Origin: Bacteroidales bacterium
Lineage (GTDB): Bacteria > Bacteroidota > Bacteroidia > Bacteroidales > UBA7960
Direction of reading: 5' to 3'
DNA length: 5,611 nt
Assembly (NCBI GenBank): GCA_003554665.1
Contig: PWGY01000175.1
Location: forward strand, 1 to 5,611
Part shown: positions 1-5,611 of the stretch, one piece after another
Numbering within the stretch: the first letter of the stretch is position 1
Layout: each line of letters opens with the position of its first letter
Translations under genes and position numbers: made by a program
Notes under the pieces: generated by a model
Seen by the model: only the letters and a program-made list of their open reading frames with translations
What the model was told of the DNA's origin: nothing
Database searches by the model: none

Positions 1-924
1 CCGCGGGATATTTTTATCTCTGCTTTTGACACCGCTCCCCTGGCGCCGGATCTTGATTTTGTGATTAACGGCAGTGAGGGGGATTTTCAGAAAGGGCTGG
101 ATGTTTTATCGCGCCTGACAGATGGTGACGTACATCTGGGTGTTGATGCCGGATCAACAACTTCAGAGGCATTTAGCCAGGCTAAAGGGGTCAGGGTGCA
201 TCGCTTCAAAGGTCCGCACCCGGCAGGCAATGTGGGTATACAGATCCATCATATACGTCCCCTGAACAAGGGAGAGATTGTCTGGTATTTGGATGTACAA
301 CATGTGGTTACCATTGGCCGGTTGTTCGATAAAGGTATTTATGATTCCAGAAAGGTGGTGGCGCTGACCGGTTCGGAAGTGGAGAACCCCCGGTATTACA
401 GGGTGCACGCAGGGGCCCGGCTGGATTCTATGGCTGCCGGCAATGTGGTAGAAGAAGAAGGGGTGACTCCCCGGTACATCAGCGGGGATGTGCTGACCGG
501 TGAAAAAATTGATGCCAAAGGCTTTGTAGGGTTCTACGACGACCAGGTGAGTGTGATCCCCGAAGGAGACAAACCGGAATTGTTGGGGTGGCTGATCCCC
601 AGCTTGCAGCGGTTTAGTGTGTCAAGGACCTGGCCATCTTTTTTAATGCCATGGAAAAAATACCGCCTTGATACCAATATAAGGAGCGGGGAGCGTCCTT
701 TTGTAATCACCGGACTGTATGAAAAATACCTGCCCATGGATATTTTGCCCATGCAGTTGCTTAAGGCCATCATGATCAATGACATTGACATGATGGAGAA
801 CCTGGGTATTTATGAGGTGGCCCCTGAAGACTATGCCCTGTGCGAATTTGTTTGTCCGTCCAAAATTGAAATTCAGTCTGTAATCCGGGAGGGGCTTGAT
901 AACATTCAGAAAGAGTTTGCCTGA
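1..924 (+). CDS. nqrA: Na+-translocating NADH:quinone oxidoreductase subunit A (NqrA), 5'-truncated by window edge
   Basis: This is the C-terminal 307 residues of NqrA, the peripheral cytoplasmic subunit of Na+-NQR that sits on NqrB. The reading frame is open from base 1, and the first codons (PRDIFISAFDTAPLAPD) are already typical NqrA sequence. The in-frame GTG at 61 is therefore an internal valine, not a start. NqrA is usually about 445-450 residues, so roughly 140 N-terminal residues lie outside the window. Recognisable family stretches are VWYLDVQHVVTIGRLFDKG, ALTGSEVENPRYYRVHAGA and ISGDVLTG, and the C-terminal region around LPMQLLKAI and CEFVCPSKIEIQ. The stop is TGA at 922-924. nqrB follows after 40 bp, and the order A-B-C-D-E-F supports the call. 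NqrA distinguishes Na+-NQR from the related RNF complex, which lacks it. No internal break was seen. Confidence 0.96.
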   Translation, partial: PRDIFISAFDTAPLAPDLDFVINGSEGDFQKGLDVLSRLTDGDVHLGVDAGSTTSEAFSQAKGVRVHRFKGPHPAGNVGIQIHHIRPLNKGEIVWYLDVQHVVTIGRLFDKGIYDSRKVVALTGSEVENPRYYRVHAGARLDSMAAGNVVEEEGVTPRYISGDVLTGEKIDAKGFVGFYDDQVSVIPEGDKPELLGWLIPSLQRFSVSRTWPSFLMPWKKYRLDTNIRSGERPFVITGLYEKYLPMDILPMQLLKAIMINDIDMMENLGIYEVAPEDYALCEFVCPSKIEIQSVIREGLDNIQKEFA

Positions 925-964
925 TCCGTGACAACCGTTTGTTAATCTTTTAAACAGCGTAACA

Positions 965-2146
965 TTGAAAGCTTTACACAACTTAATAGAAAAAAAGGTT
1001 AAGCCGCATTTTGAGCAGGATGGTAAGCTGTCAAAATTTTACCGGACTTTTGAGGCTTTTGAGACCTTTCTTTTTGTCAAGGGGGATGTGACCAGCCGTG
1101 GAAGTCATATCCGGGATGCCATTGACATGAAACGAACTATGTTTCATGTGATCATTGCCCTTATCCCGGCACTGTTGTTTGGCATGTGGAATGTCGGATA
1201 TCAGCATTATCAGGCCATCGGAGCCGAGGTGGATTTTATTGATCAGTTTTTATTTGGCCTGTTCCGGGTGCTGCCTATCATCATTGTGACCTATGCCTCG
1301 GGCTTGTTTGTGGAGTTCCTGTTTGCCACCATCCGGAACCATGAGGTCAATGAAGGCTTTCTGGTGACCGGGATGCTGCTGCCGCTGATCGTACCGGTAA
1401 CAATTCCTCTTTGGATGGTTGCCGTGGCAACAGTTTTTGGCGTCATTATCGGTAAGGAGGTGTTCGGTGGAACCGGGATGAATATTCTGAATCCCGCACT
1501 GTTGTGCCGGGCATTTCTGTTTTTTGCTTATCCTGCTCAGTTTTCCGGAGATGAGGTTTGGATATATGCCCAGGTTCATGCCCCTGAACAGCTTGTGGAC
1601 GGTTTCTCCGGTGCCACAAGCCTGGCCGTATTGGCCGCTGGCAACCTGGAATCCCTTCCTTCTGCCATGGACATGTTTCTGGGTACCATTCCCGGTTCTA
1701 TCGGAGAGACCTCAACGGTAGCGATTCTGCTGGGAGCGTTTGTGCTGATTGCCACAGGTGTGGGAAGTTTGCGCATTATGTTGTCAGTAGTGGCCGGCGG
1801 GATGTTTATGGGTTTGTTGTTTAACCTGTTTGCGGTTAATGAGTATATGGAGATGCCCGCTTACTATCATTTAATCACCGGTGGCTTCGCTTTCGGAACA
1901 GTTTTCATGGCCACCGATCCCGTCTCTGCTTCACAGACAGGAACCGGAAAATATATTTACGGATTTTTGATCGGGGTGGTAACCCTGCTTATACGTGTGG
2001 TGAACCCGGCTTTTCCTGAAGGGATGATGCTGGCCATATTATTCATGAATGTGTTTGCGCCTTTGATTGATCATTACGTTGTCAGGGCCAACATTAAAAG
2101 GAGATTGGGCCGGATGAAACCCTTGGCCTCAGCGCCGCAGTCATAA
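965..2146 (+). CDS. nqrB: Na+-translocating NADH:quinone oxidoreductase subunit B (NqrB)
   Basis: NqrB is the large integral membrane subunit. In the family it carries a covalent FMN and a riboflavin, forms the Na+ path and contributes to the quinone site. The 393-residue product has a soluble N-terminus (about 1-55) followed by multiple hydrophobic segments from about residue 57 to 372. The flavinylation motif is DGFSGATS, with Thr218 as the predicted FMN-phosphoester residue attached by ApbE. Other conserved stretches are RDAIDMKRTMF (50-60), NHEVNEGF (125-132), KEVFGGTGMNILNPAL (164-179) and FMATDPVSA (314-322). The start is TTG at 965. No ATG or GTG lies between the upstream in-frame stop (929-931) and this codon, and the next Met (residue 55) would remove the conserved N-terminal segment. 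No clear Shine-Dalgarno sequence is visible. The length is somewhat short of the roughly 410 residues of proteobacterial NqrB. The nearest homologue outside NQR is RnfD, but the neighbours exclude that. Confidence 0.97.
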   Translation: MKALHNLIEKKVKPHFEQDGKLSKFYRTFEAFETFLFVKGDVTSRGSHIRDAIDMKRTMFHVIIALIPALLFGMWNVGYQHYQAIGAEVDFIDQFLFGLFRVLPIIIVTYASGLFVEFLFATIRNHEVNEGFLVTGMLLPLIVPVTIPLWMVAVATVFGVIIGKEVFGGTGMNILNPALLCRAFLFFAYPAQFSGDEVWIYAQVHAPEQLVDGFSGATSLAVLAAGNLESLPSAMDMFLGTIPGSIGETSTVAILLGAFVLIATGVGSLRIMLSVVAGGMFMGLLFNLFAVNEYMEMPAYYHLITGGFAFGTVFMATDPVSASQTGTGKYIYGFLIGVVTLLIRVVNPAFPEGMMLAILFMNVFAPLIDHYVVRANIKRRLGRMKPLASAPQS

Positions 2147-2166
2147 ACCTGAAAAATTCAACAACA

Positions 2167-2859
2167 ATGACAAACCGTTATATCTTTCTTTATGCTTCTG
2201 CAATGGTGGTGATCGTGGCCCTGGTGTTGTCGGGGGCGGCTACCCTGCTCAGACCCATGCAGGAGCGCAATATGCGGATTGAAAAGATGCAGAATATCCT
2301 TGCCGCCATCAATATTGAAGCACCCCGGGAGGATGCTGAAACATTGTTTGACCAGTATATTACTGTTACGAAAATTGTAGATCACGAGGGGGAGGAACTG
2401 GAAGGAGATGCCTTTGAGGTGGAATTGCAGGAAGAGAACCGCAAACCCGTGGAAGATCGGCAGTTGCCTGTTTTTATTGCCGACGTGGATGGTGAAACCT
2501 ATTATGTGGTGCCATTGCGGGGCAATGGCCTGTGGGGGCCGATCTGGGGTTATGTAGGCCTGGAGTCTGATTTGGTGACCATTGCCGGGGCCAATTTTGA
2601 CCATGCCAGTGAGACCCCGGGGCTTGGGGCCGAAATATCCGGAGCGAGCTTTGAGGAGCAGTTTGCCGGAAAAAAGATATTTGACGAGGATGGCAATTTC
2701 AGGCCTGTCAGGGTGGTTAAAGGCGGGGCTCCGGATGATGACCCACATGCAGTGGATGGCATCAGTGGAGGAACGATCACCTCCGACGGGGTGACCAATA
2801 TGTTGCGTAACGGGCTGGAGGTTTATAAAGCGTATTTTGACAAAATCAAATCATCATGA
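2167..2859 (+). CDS. nqrC: Na+-translocating NADH:quinone oxidoreductase subunit C (NqrC)
   Basis: NqrC is anchored by an N-terminal helix, with a soluble periplasmic FMN-binding domain. In the family its covalent FMN takes electrons from the NqrD/NqrE iron-sulfur centre and passes them to NqrB. The 230-residue product has one clear membrane segment at about residues 5-27 and no further hydrophobic stretch. The FMN-binding domain shows GNGLWGPIWGYVGL (119-132), ASETPGLGAEIS (147-158) and the flavinylation motif DGISGGTITSDGV near the C-terminus, with Thr203 as the predicted attachment residue. The motif is SGGT rather than the SGAT seen in NqrB here. The protein is shorter than proteobacterial NqrC (about 255-260 residues). 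The ATG at 2167 lies 20 bp after the nqrB stop in an A-rich leader with no strong ribosome binding site. The TGA overlaps the nqrD ATG by four bases (ATGA), suggesting translational coupling. RnfG is the RNF counterpart. Confidence 0.96.
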   Translation: MTNRYIFLYASAMVVIVALVLSGAATLLRPMQERNMRIEKMQNILAAINIEAPREDAETLFDQYITVTKIVDHEGEELEGDAFEVELQEENRKPVEDRQLPVFIADVDGETYYVVPLRGNGLWGPIWGYVGLESDLVTIAGANFDHASETPGLGAEISGASFEEQFAGKKIFDEDGNFRPVRVVKGGAPDDDPHAVDGISGGTITSDGVTNMLRNGLEVYKAYFDKIKSS

Positions 2860-3515
2860 GTGAAAAGGATAAAAATAAGAACGAGGCACTGTTTTCACCG
2901 AAAAACCAAAAACTGCTGACCAACCCGCTTGGAAAGGACAATCCGATCAATGTCCAGGTGCTGGGGATCTGTTCGGTGCTCGCCATTACGGTGCAGCTCC
3001 GGACCTCCATTGTAATGGCTATTTCGGTGGTGGCGGTGATGGGGCTGGCCAACGTGATCATCTCATTGCTGCGGAAAACCATTCCGCCACGAATCCGGAT
3101 CATTGTTCAGCTTACGGTGATTGCTTCGCTGGTGATTCTGGTTGACCAGGTACTGAAGGCCTTTGTGTATGATGTCAGCAGGCAACTGTCGGTGTTTGTG
3201 GGGCTGATCATTACCAACTGCATCATCATGGGCCGGCTGGAAGCCTTTGCCTTGCAAAACAAGCCCTGGCCCTCTTTCCTGGATGGGATCGGCAATGCCG
3301 CAGGTTATGCCTGGGTGCTGCTTGCCGTTGGCTTTGCCAGGGAGTTGCTCGGATCCGGTACCCTCATGGGCTACCAGGTGATTCCTGAATTTTTGTATGA
3401 GATGGGCTACGAGAACAACGGTTTTATGATCCTGCCGCCCATGGCACTGATCACAGTTGGTATCATCATTTGGATACACCGGCATAAAGACCGTGATCTG
3501 GTAGATATTAGTTAA
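2856..3515 (+). CDS. nqrD: Na+-translocating NADH:quinone oxidoreductase subunit D (NqrD)
   Basis: NqrD is a small integral membrane subunit of about six helices that pairs with NqrE. Structures of the Vibrio cholerae enzyme place a [2Fe-2S] centre between NqrD and NqrE within the membrane, held by two cysteines from each. The matching residues here are Cys39 in [13 protein letters not shown] and Cys122 in [17 protein letters not shown]. Both are offset by ten from the Vibrio numbering (29 and 112), which fits the longer charged N-terminus ([14 protein letters not shown]). Other conserved parts are [16 protein letters not shown] (71-86), [20 protein letters not shown] and [18 protein letters not shown]. 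At 219 residues it is slightly longer than the proteobacterial form of about 210. The start ATG overlaps the nqrC stop as ATGA. nqrE follows after 22 bp. RnfE is the homologue in RNF, but the surrounding genes fix this as NqrD. Confidence 0.96.
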   Translation: MSEKDKNKNEALFSPKNQKLLTNPLGKDNPINVQVLGICSVLAITVQLRTSIVMAISVVAVMGLANVIISLLRKTIPPRIRIIVQLTVIASLVILVDQVLKAFVYDVSRQLSVFVGLIITNCIIMGRLEAFALQNKPWPSFLDGIGNAAGYAWVLLAVGFARELLGSGTLMGYQVIPEFLYEMGYENNGFMILPPMALITVGIIIWIHRHKDRDLVDIS

Positions 3516-3537
3516 GACACCAAAAATTTGTAATTCA

Positions 3538-4155
3538 ATGGAAGATCTTGTCAGCATATTTGTTAGGTCAATTTTTATCGACAATATGGTGTTTGCCTAT
3601 TTCCTGGGCATGTGCTCCTATCTGGCTGTTTCGCGTACGGTAGACACTTCTGTGGGATTGGGCGCAGCTGTGATTTTTGTGCTGGGGATCACTGTCCCCA
3701 TTAATTACCTGCTGGAAAGCTTCGTGCTCGACAGGGGGGCACTTTCCTGGCTCAGCCCCCGGTTTGCAGAGGTTGACCTGAGTTTTCTGACTTTCATCAT
3801 GTTCATTGCCATCATCGCAGCTATGGTTCAGCTTGTGGAAATGATCATTGAGAAGTTCAGCCCGACGCTTTACAGTTCCCTGGGGATCTTTCTCCCCCTG
3901 ATTGCGGTAAACTGTGCCATCCTGGGAGGGTCACTTTTTATGCAGGAAAGAAATTATGCAAACATAGCCGAAGCCACCGCATTCGGTCTTGGTAGCGGAG
4001 TTGGCTGGTTTTTGGCCATTGTAGGTATTGCAGCCATTCGCGAGAAGATACGGTACTCCAATGTGCCTGCGCCCCTGCGTGGTCTGGGGATCACTTTTAT
4101 CATCACCGGGCTGATGGGTATTGCTTTTATGAGCTTTATGGGGATTGAGTTGTAA
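3538..4155 (+). CDS. nqrE: Na+-translocating NADH:quinone oxidoreductase subunit E (NqrE)
   Basis: NqrE is the second small membrane subunit, paralogous to NqrD and inserted in the opposite orientation. Together they hold the intramembrane [2Fe-2S] centre that relays electrons from NqrF to NqrC. The 205-residue product has about six hydrophobic segments. The expected cluster cysteines are Cys26 in [15 protein letters not shown] and Cys126 in [18 protein letters not shown]. Glu101 in [12 protein letters not shown] lies where a conserved acidic residue of Vibrio NqrE is expected, judged from spacing only. The N-terminus [16 protein letters not shown] is highly characteristic, and the C-terminus ends in a hydrophobic helix (about 182-203). 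The ATG at 3538 follows the nqrD stop by 22 bp, preceded by an A/T-rich leader without a clear Shine-Dalgarno. The RNF homologue is RnfA. The [11 protein letters not shown] form and the context favour NqrE. Confidence 0.96.
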   Translation: MEDLVSIFVRSIFIDNMVFAYFLGMCSYLAVSRTVDTSVGLGAAVIFVLGITVPINYLLESFVLDRGALSWLSPRFAEVDLSFLTFIMFIAIIAAMVQLVEMIIEKFSPTLYSSLGIFLPLIAVNCAILGGSLFMQERNYANIAEATAFGLGSGVGWFLAIVGIAAIREKIRYSNVPAPLRGLGITFIITGLMGIAFMSFMGIEL

Positions 4156-4176
4156 TTATATTATAAAGAGATCGAT

Positions 4177-5436
4177 ATGATACTGTTAGATGTGGCTAAT
4201 TACTGGATCATCATACTCAGTGTGGTTTTTTTTCTGCTGGTGATTCTTCTGTTGGTTGGTGTGCTTTTGTATGCCAGGGCCAAACTTGTTCCCAGCGGGC
4301 CTGTGAAGGTCAGCATCAATGAAGAAAAAGAGTTGGACGTGAATGCCGGAGACACCCTGCTGACCACCCTTTCGCGCGAGGCGATTTACCTTCCGAGTGC
4401 CTGTGGCGGTGGAGGCACCTGTGCCATGTGTAAATGCCAGGTGCTCGACGGAGCCGGTGACATTCTGCCCACCGAGGTCGGGTATTTTACCCGCAAGGAG
4501 ATCCAGGAAAAATGGCGGCTGGCTTGCCAGGTAAAGGTGAAACAGGATCTGGATATCCGGGTTCCCGAAGAAATTTTCGGGATTAAAAAATGGGAGTGTG
4601 AAGTGGTCTCCAACAGGAATGTGGCCACTTTTATTAAGGAGTTTGTGGTTAAACTTCCGGAGGGAGAAAAGCTGGACTTTAAATCAGGGGGGTATATTCA
4701 GGTGGATGTGCCGCCCTGCGAAGTGGAGTTCAAGGATATCCATGTGGAGGATAAGTTTAAGCCCGACTGGGACAACCTCAATTTGTGGGATTTGAAGATG
4801 GTGAATTCGGAGGATATTTTCAGGGCATACTCCATGGCCAATCATCCGGCTGAAGGAAATATCATCAAACTGAATGTTCGGATTGCAACCCCTCCATGGG
4901 ATAAAAAGAAAAACCGCTTCATGAATGTGAATCCCGGTGTCTGTTCTTCCTATATTTTCTCCCGTAAACCCGGGGATAAAGTCACCATTTCAGGACCCTA
5001 CGGTGATTTCTTCATCAAAGACACTGAAAAGGAGATGGTTTACATAGGGGGTGGAGCCGGTATGGCCCCCCTTCGGTCGCATATTTTCCATCTTTTCCAT
5101 ACCCTGAAAACCGACAGGAAGGTTTCATACTGGTATGGGGCCCGCTCCAAAAGGGAGATTTTCTATGAGGAGGATTTTAGAAAAATTGAGAAAGAATTTC
5201 CCAACTTCAGTTTCCACATAGCGCTTTCGGAACCTTTGCCGGAAGATAACTGGGATGGCTACACCGGTTTTATTCACCAGGTGGTGCTTGACAATTACCT
5301 GAAAGACCACAAGGAGCCGGAGGAGGTTGAGTATTATCTTTGCGGCCCGCCCATTATGAATGAGTCGGTACTGGATATGCTCGATAACCTGGGTGTCCCT
5401 GAAGAAAATATTGACCTTGACGATTTTGGAGGTTAA
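4177..5436 (+). CDS. nqrF: Na+-translocating NADH:quinone oxidoreductase subunit F (NqrF), NADH dehydrogenase subunit
   Basis: NqrF is the electron entry subunit: it oxidises NADH at FAD and passes electrons to a [2Fe-2S] cluster. The 419-residue product has one N-terminal membrane helix (about 10-34), then a plant-type ferredoxin domain with cluster ligands Cys76, Cys82 and Cys85 in [10 protein letters not shown] and Cys117 in WRLACQV. A ferredoxin reductase-like domain follows, with FAD motifs RAYSMAN (216-222) and GPYGDFF (273-279), and NADH motifs [11 protein letters not shown] (291-301) and CGPP (389-392). It ends in DDFGG, with the conserved C-terminal aromatic residue as Phe417. An additional cysteine, Cys87, sits just after the ligand loop. 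A segment rich in Trp and Asp (about 181-212) precedes RAYSMAN and helps make it longer than the 408-residue Vibrio protein. The ATG at 4177 is 21 bp after nqrE, with AAAGAG at 4165-4170 as a weak possible ribosome binding site. Confidence 0.97.
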   Translation: MILLDVANYWIIILSVVFFLLVILLLVGVLLYARAKLVPSGPVKVSINEEKELDVNAGDTLLTTLSREAIYLPSACGGGGTCAMCKCQVLDGAGDILPTEVGYFTRKEIQEKWRLACQVKVKQDLDIRVPEEIFGIKKWECEVVSNRNVATFIKEFVVKLPEGEKLDFKSGGYIQVDVPPCEVEFKDIHVEDKFKPDWDNLNLWDLKMVNSEDIFRAYSMANHPAEGNIIKLNVRIATPPWDKKKNRFMNVNPGVCSSYIFSRKPGDKVTISGPYGDFFIKDTEKEMVYIGGGAGMAPLRSHIFHLFHTLKTDRKVSYWYGARSKREIFYEEDFRKIEKEFPNFSFHIALSEPLPEDNWDGYTGFIHQVVLDNYLKDHKEPEEVEYYLCGPPIMNESVLDMLDNLGVPEENIDLDDFGG

Positions 5437-5441
5437 CTTTG
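5411..5441 (+). promoter_or_regulatory. Candidate Bacteroidota-type promoter for the CDF gene
   Basis: TAACTTTG at 5434-5441 matches the Bacteroidota -7 consensus TAnnTTTG exactly and overlaps the nqrF stop codon. A TTG at 5411-5413 lies 20 bases upstream, within the spacing reported for the -33 element of this phylum. Transcription would start near 5445-5448, leaving a leader of about 40 bases before the ATG at 5485. Its position directly ahead of a functionally unrelated gene supports it. Short motifs like this occur by chance, and part of it lies in coding sequence, so this remains a prediction that depends on the phylum assignment. Confidence 0.42.
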
Positions 5442-5468
5442 TGGCCCCGTTTCGCCAATGCGGGGCAC
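5441..5468 (+). terminator. Intergenic hairpin after nqrF, possible transcript end
   Basis: GTGGCCCCG (5441-5449) can pair with CGGGGCAC (5461-5468) to give eight base pairs with one bulged G and an 11-base loop. It starts four bases after the nqrF stop, as expected for an operon-end terminator or a 3' mRNA-stabilising stem. No run of T follows the right arm (next bases TATAAACC), so it is not a classical intrinsic terminator. The candidate CDF promoter would start transcription inside the left arm, so the complete stem would form only in RNA reading through from nqrF. This suggests it serves the nqr transcript. Confidence 0.4.
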
Positions 5469-5484
5469 TATAAACCTCTGTGTT

Positions 5485-5611
5485 ATGAAAAAGAGCCGTC
5501 TCAAACAAACCAGCCATGTGATTTGGGTTGGTTTTTTTGCCAACGTTGCACTAACCCTTTTAAAACTGGCAGCCGGTATTCTTTGCCGAAGCTCTGCAAT
5601 GGTGGCAGACG
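5485..5611 (+). CDS. Probable cation diffusion facilitator (CDF) family metal transporter, N-terminal fragment
   Basis: The frame is open from ATG 5485 to the right edge (42 codons), so only the N-terminus is visible. It begins with a short basic segment (MKKSRLKQTSH) and then a hydrophobic helix at about residues 12-33. The pattern FFANVALTLLKLAAGIL followed by SSAMVAD resembles the first helix and following motif of CDF exporters, in which N, K, G, S and the A-D pair recur (typically GSxAxxADAxHS). CDF proteins usually exchange Zn2+, Fe2+, Cd2+ or similar divalent ions for protons across the inner membrane. The metal-site residues lie beyond the edge, so the substrate cannot be judged. It lies 48 bp after nqrF, with a hairpin and a possible promoter between, so it is probably a separate unit. 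No Shine-Dalgarno sequence is evident. Confidence 0.75.
   Translation, partial: MKKSRLKQTSHVIWVGFFANVALTLLKLAAGILCRSSAMVAD

Noticed and set aside
61..63. GTG as the start of nqrA
   Set aside because: The same frame is open upstream to base 1 and encodes conserved NqrA sequence, so this is an internal valine codon of a gene cut by the window edge.
681..700. Small inverted repeat AAGGA...TCCTT
   Set aside because: It has only five base pairs and lies within the conserved nqrA coding sequence, so it is expected by chance.
925..964. Promoter-like TAATCTTT in the nqrA-nqrB gap
   Set aside because: It does not match TAnnTTTG (a C is misplaced and the final G is missing), and the gap is only 40 bp inside an evident operon.
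2158..2748. Long open frame of 196 codons on the minus strand opposite nqrC
   Set aside because: It lies opposite an unmistakable NqrC, and its translation has no recognisable domain and the irregular composition typical of antisense shadow frames.
3063..3584. Minus-strand open frame of 173 codons across the nqrD/nqrE junction
   Set aside because: It is antisense to two well-conserved membrane protein genes. The translation is rich in His, Gln and Asn, as expected when hydrophobic codons are read in reverse, and no family is recognisable.
2961..4092. Recurrent CTGGGGATC word in nqrD and nqrE
   Set aside because: Each copy I checked encodes Leu-Gly-Ile in a membrane helix using preferred codons. 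The spacing is irregular, so this is codon usage rather than a repeat family.
965..5436. RNF complex (rnfABCDGE) instead of NQR
   Set aside because: The homologous subunits could mislead, but the presence of NqrA, an NqrF with fused ferredoxin and FAD/NADH domains, and the A-F gene order identify Na+-NQR.

Overview
The window holds most of one nqrABCDEF operon, which encodes the six-subunit sodium-translocating NADH:quinone oxidoreductase (Na+-NQR). All genes are on the plus strand in the canonical order. nqrA is cut by the left edge and has lost roughly its first 140 residues. nqrB, nqrC, nqrD, nqrE and nqrF are complete and show no frameshift. After a 48-bp intergenic gap, a second transcription unit begins: the first 42 codons of a probable cation diffusion facilitator (CDF) metal exporter, cut by the right edge.

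The source is most likely a member of the Bacteroidota of moderate GC content. This is inferred from protein style: the NqrB N-terminal segment, the NqrD N-terminal extension, a SGGT flavin site in NqrC, and a long insert before the RAYSMAN motif in NqrF. It is also suggested by the lack of clear Shine-Dalgarno sequences and by a match to the Bacteroidota promoter form TTG-N20-TAnnTTTG just upstream of the CDF gene. No rRNA or other taxonomic marker is present, so the assignment is tentative.

Layout: nqrA (1-924), a 40-bp gap, nqrB with a TTG start (965-2146), a 20-bp gap, nqrC (2167-2859), a 4-bp ATGA overlap, nqrD (2856-3515), a 22-bp gap, nqrE (3538-4155), a 21-bp gap, nqrF (4177-5436), then a small hairpin and candidate promoter (5411-5468), then the CDF gene (5485 to the edge). 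The tight spacing suggests a single transcript whose promoter lies left of the window.

In the known enzyme, NADH reduces FAD in NqrF. Electrons then pass to the NqrF [2Fe-2S] cluster, to the [2Fe-2S] centre shared by NqrD and NqrE in the membrane, to the covalent FMN of NqrC, to the covalent FMN and riboflavin of NqrB, and finally to quinone, with Na+ pumped outward. Every cofactor-binding residue I could look for is present: four ferredoxin cysteines in NqrF, two cysteines each in NqrD and NqrE, and flavinylation threonines in NqrB and NqrC. The complex therefore looks functional. I found no evidence of a novel system. The points worth a second look are the nqrF-CDF junction, the TTG start of nqrB and the variant flavin site in NqrC.
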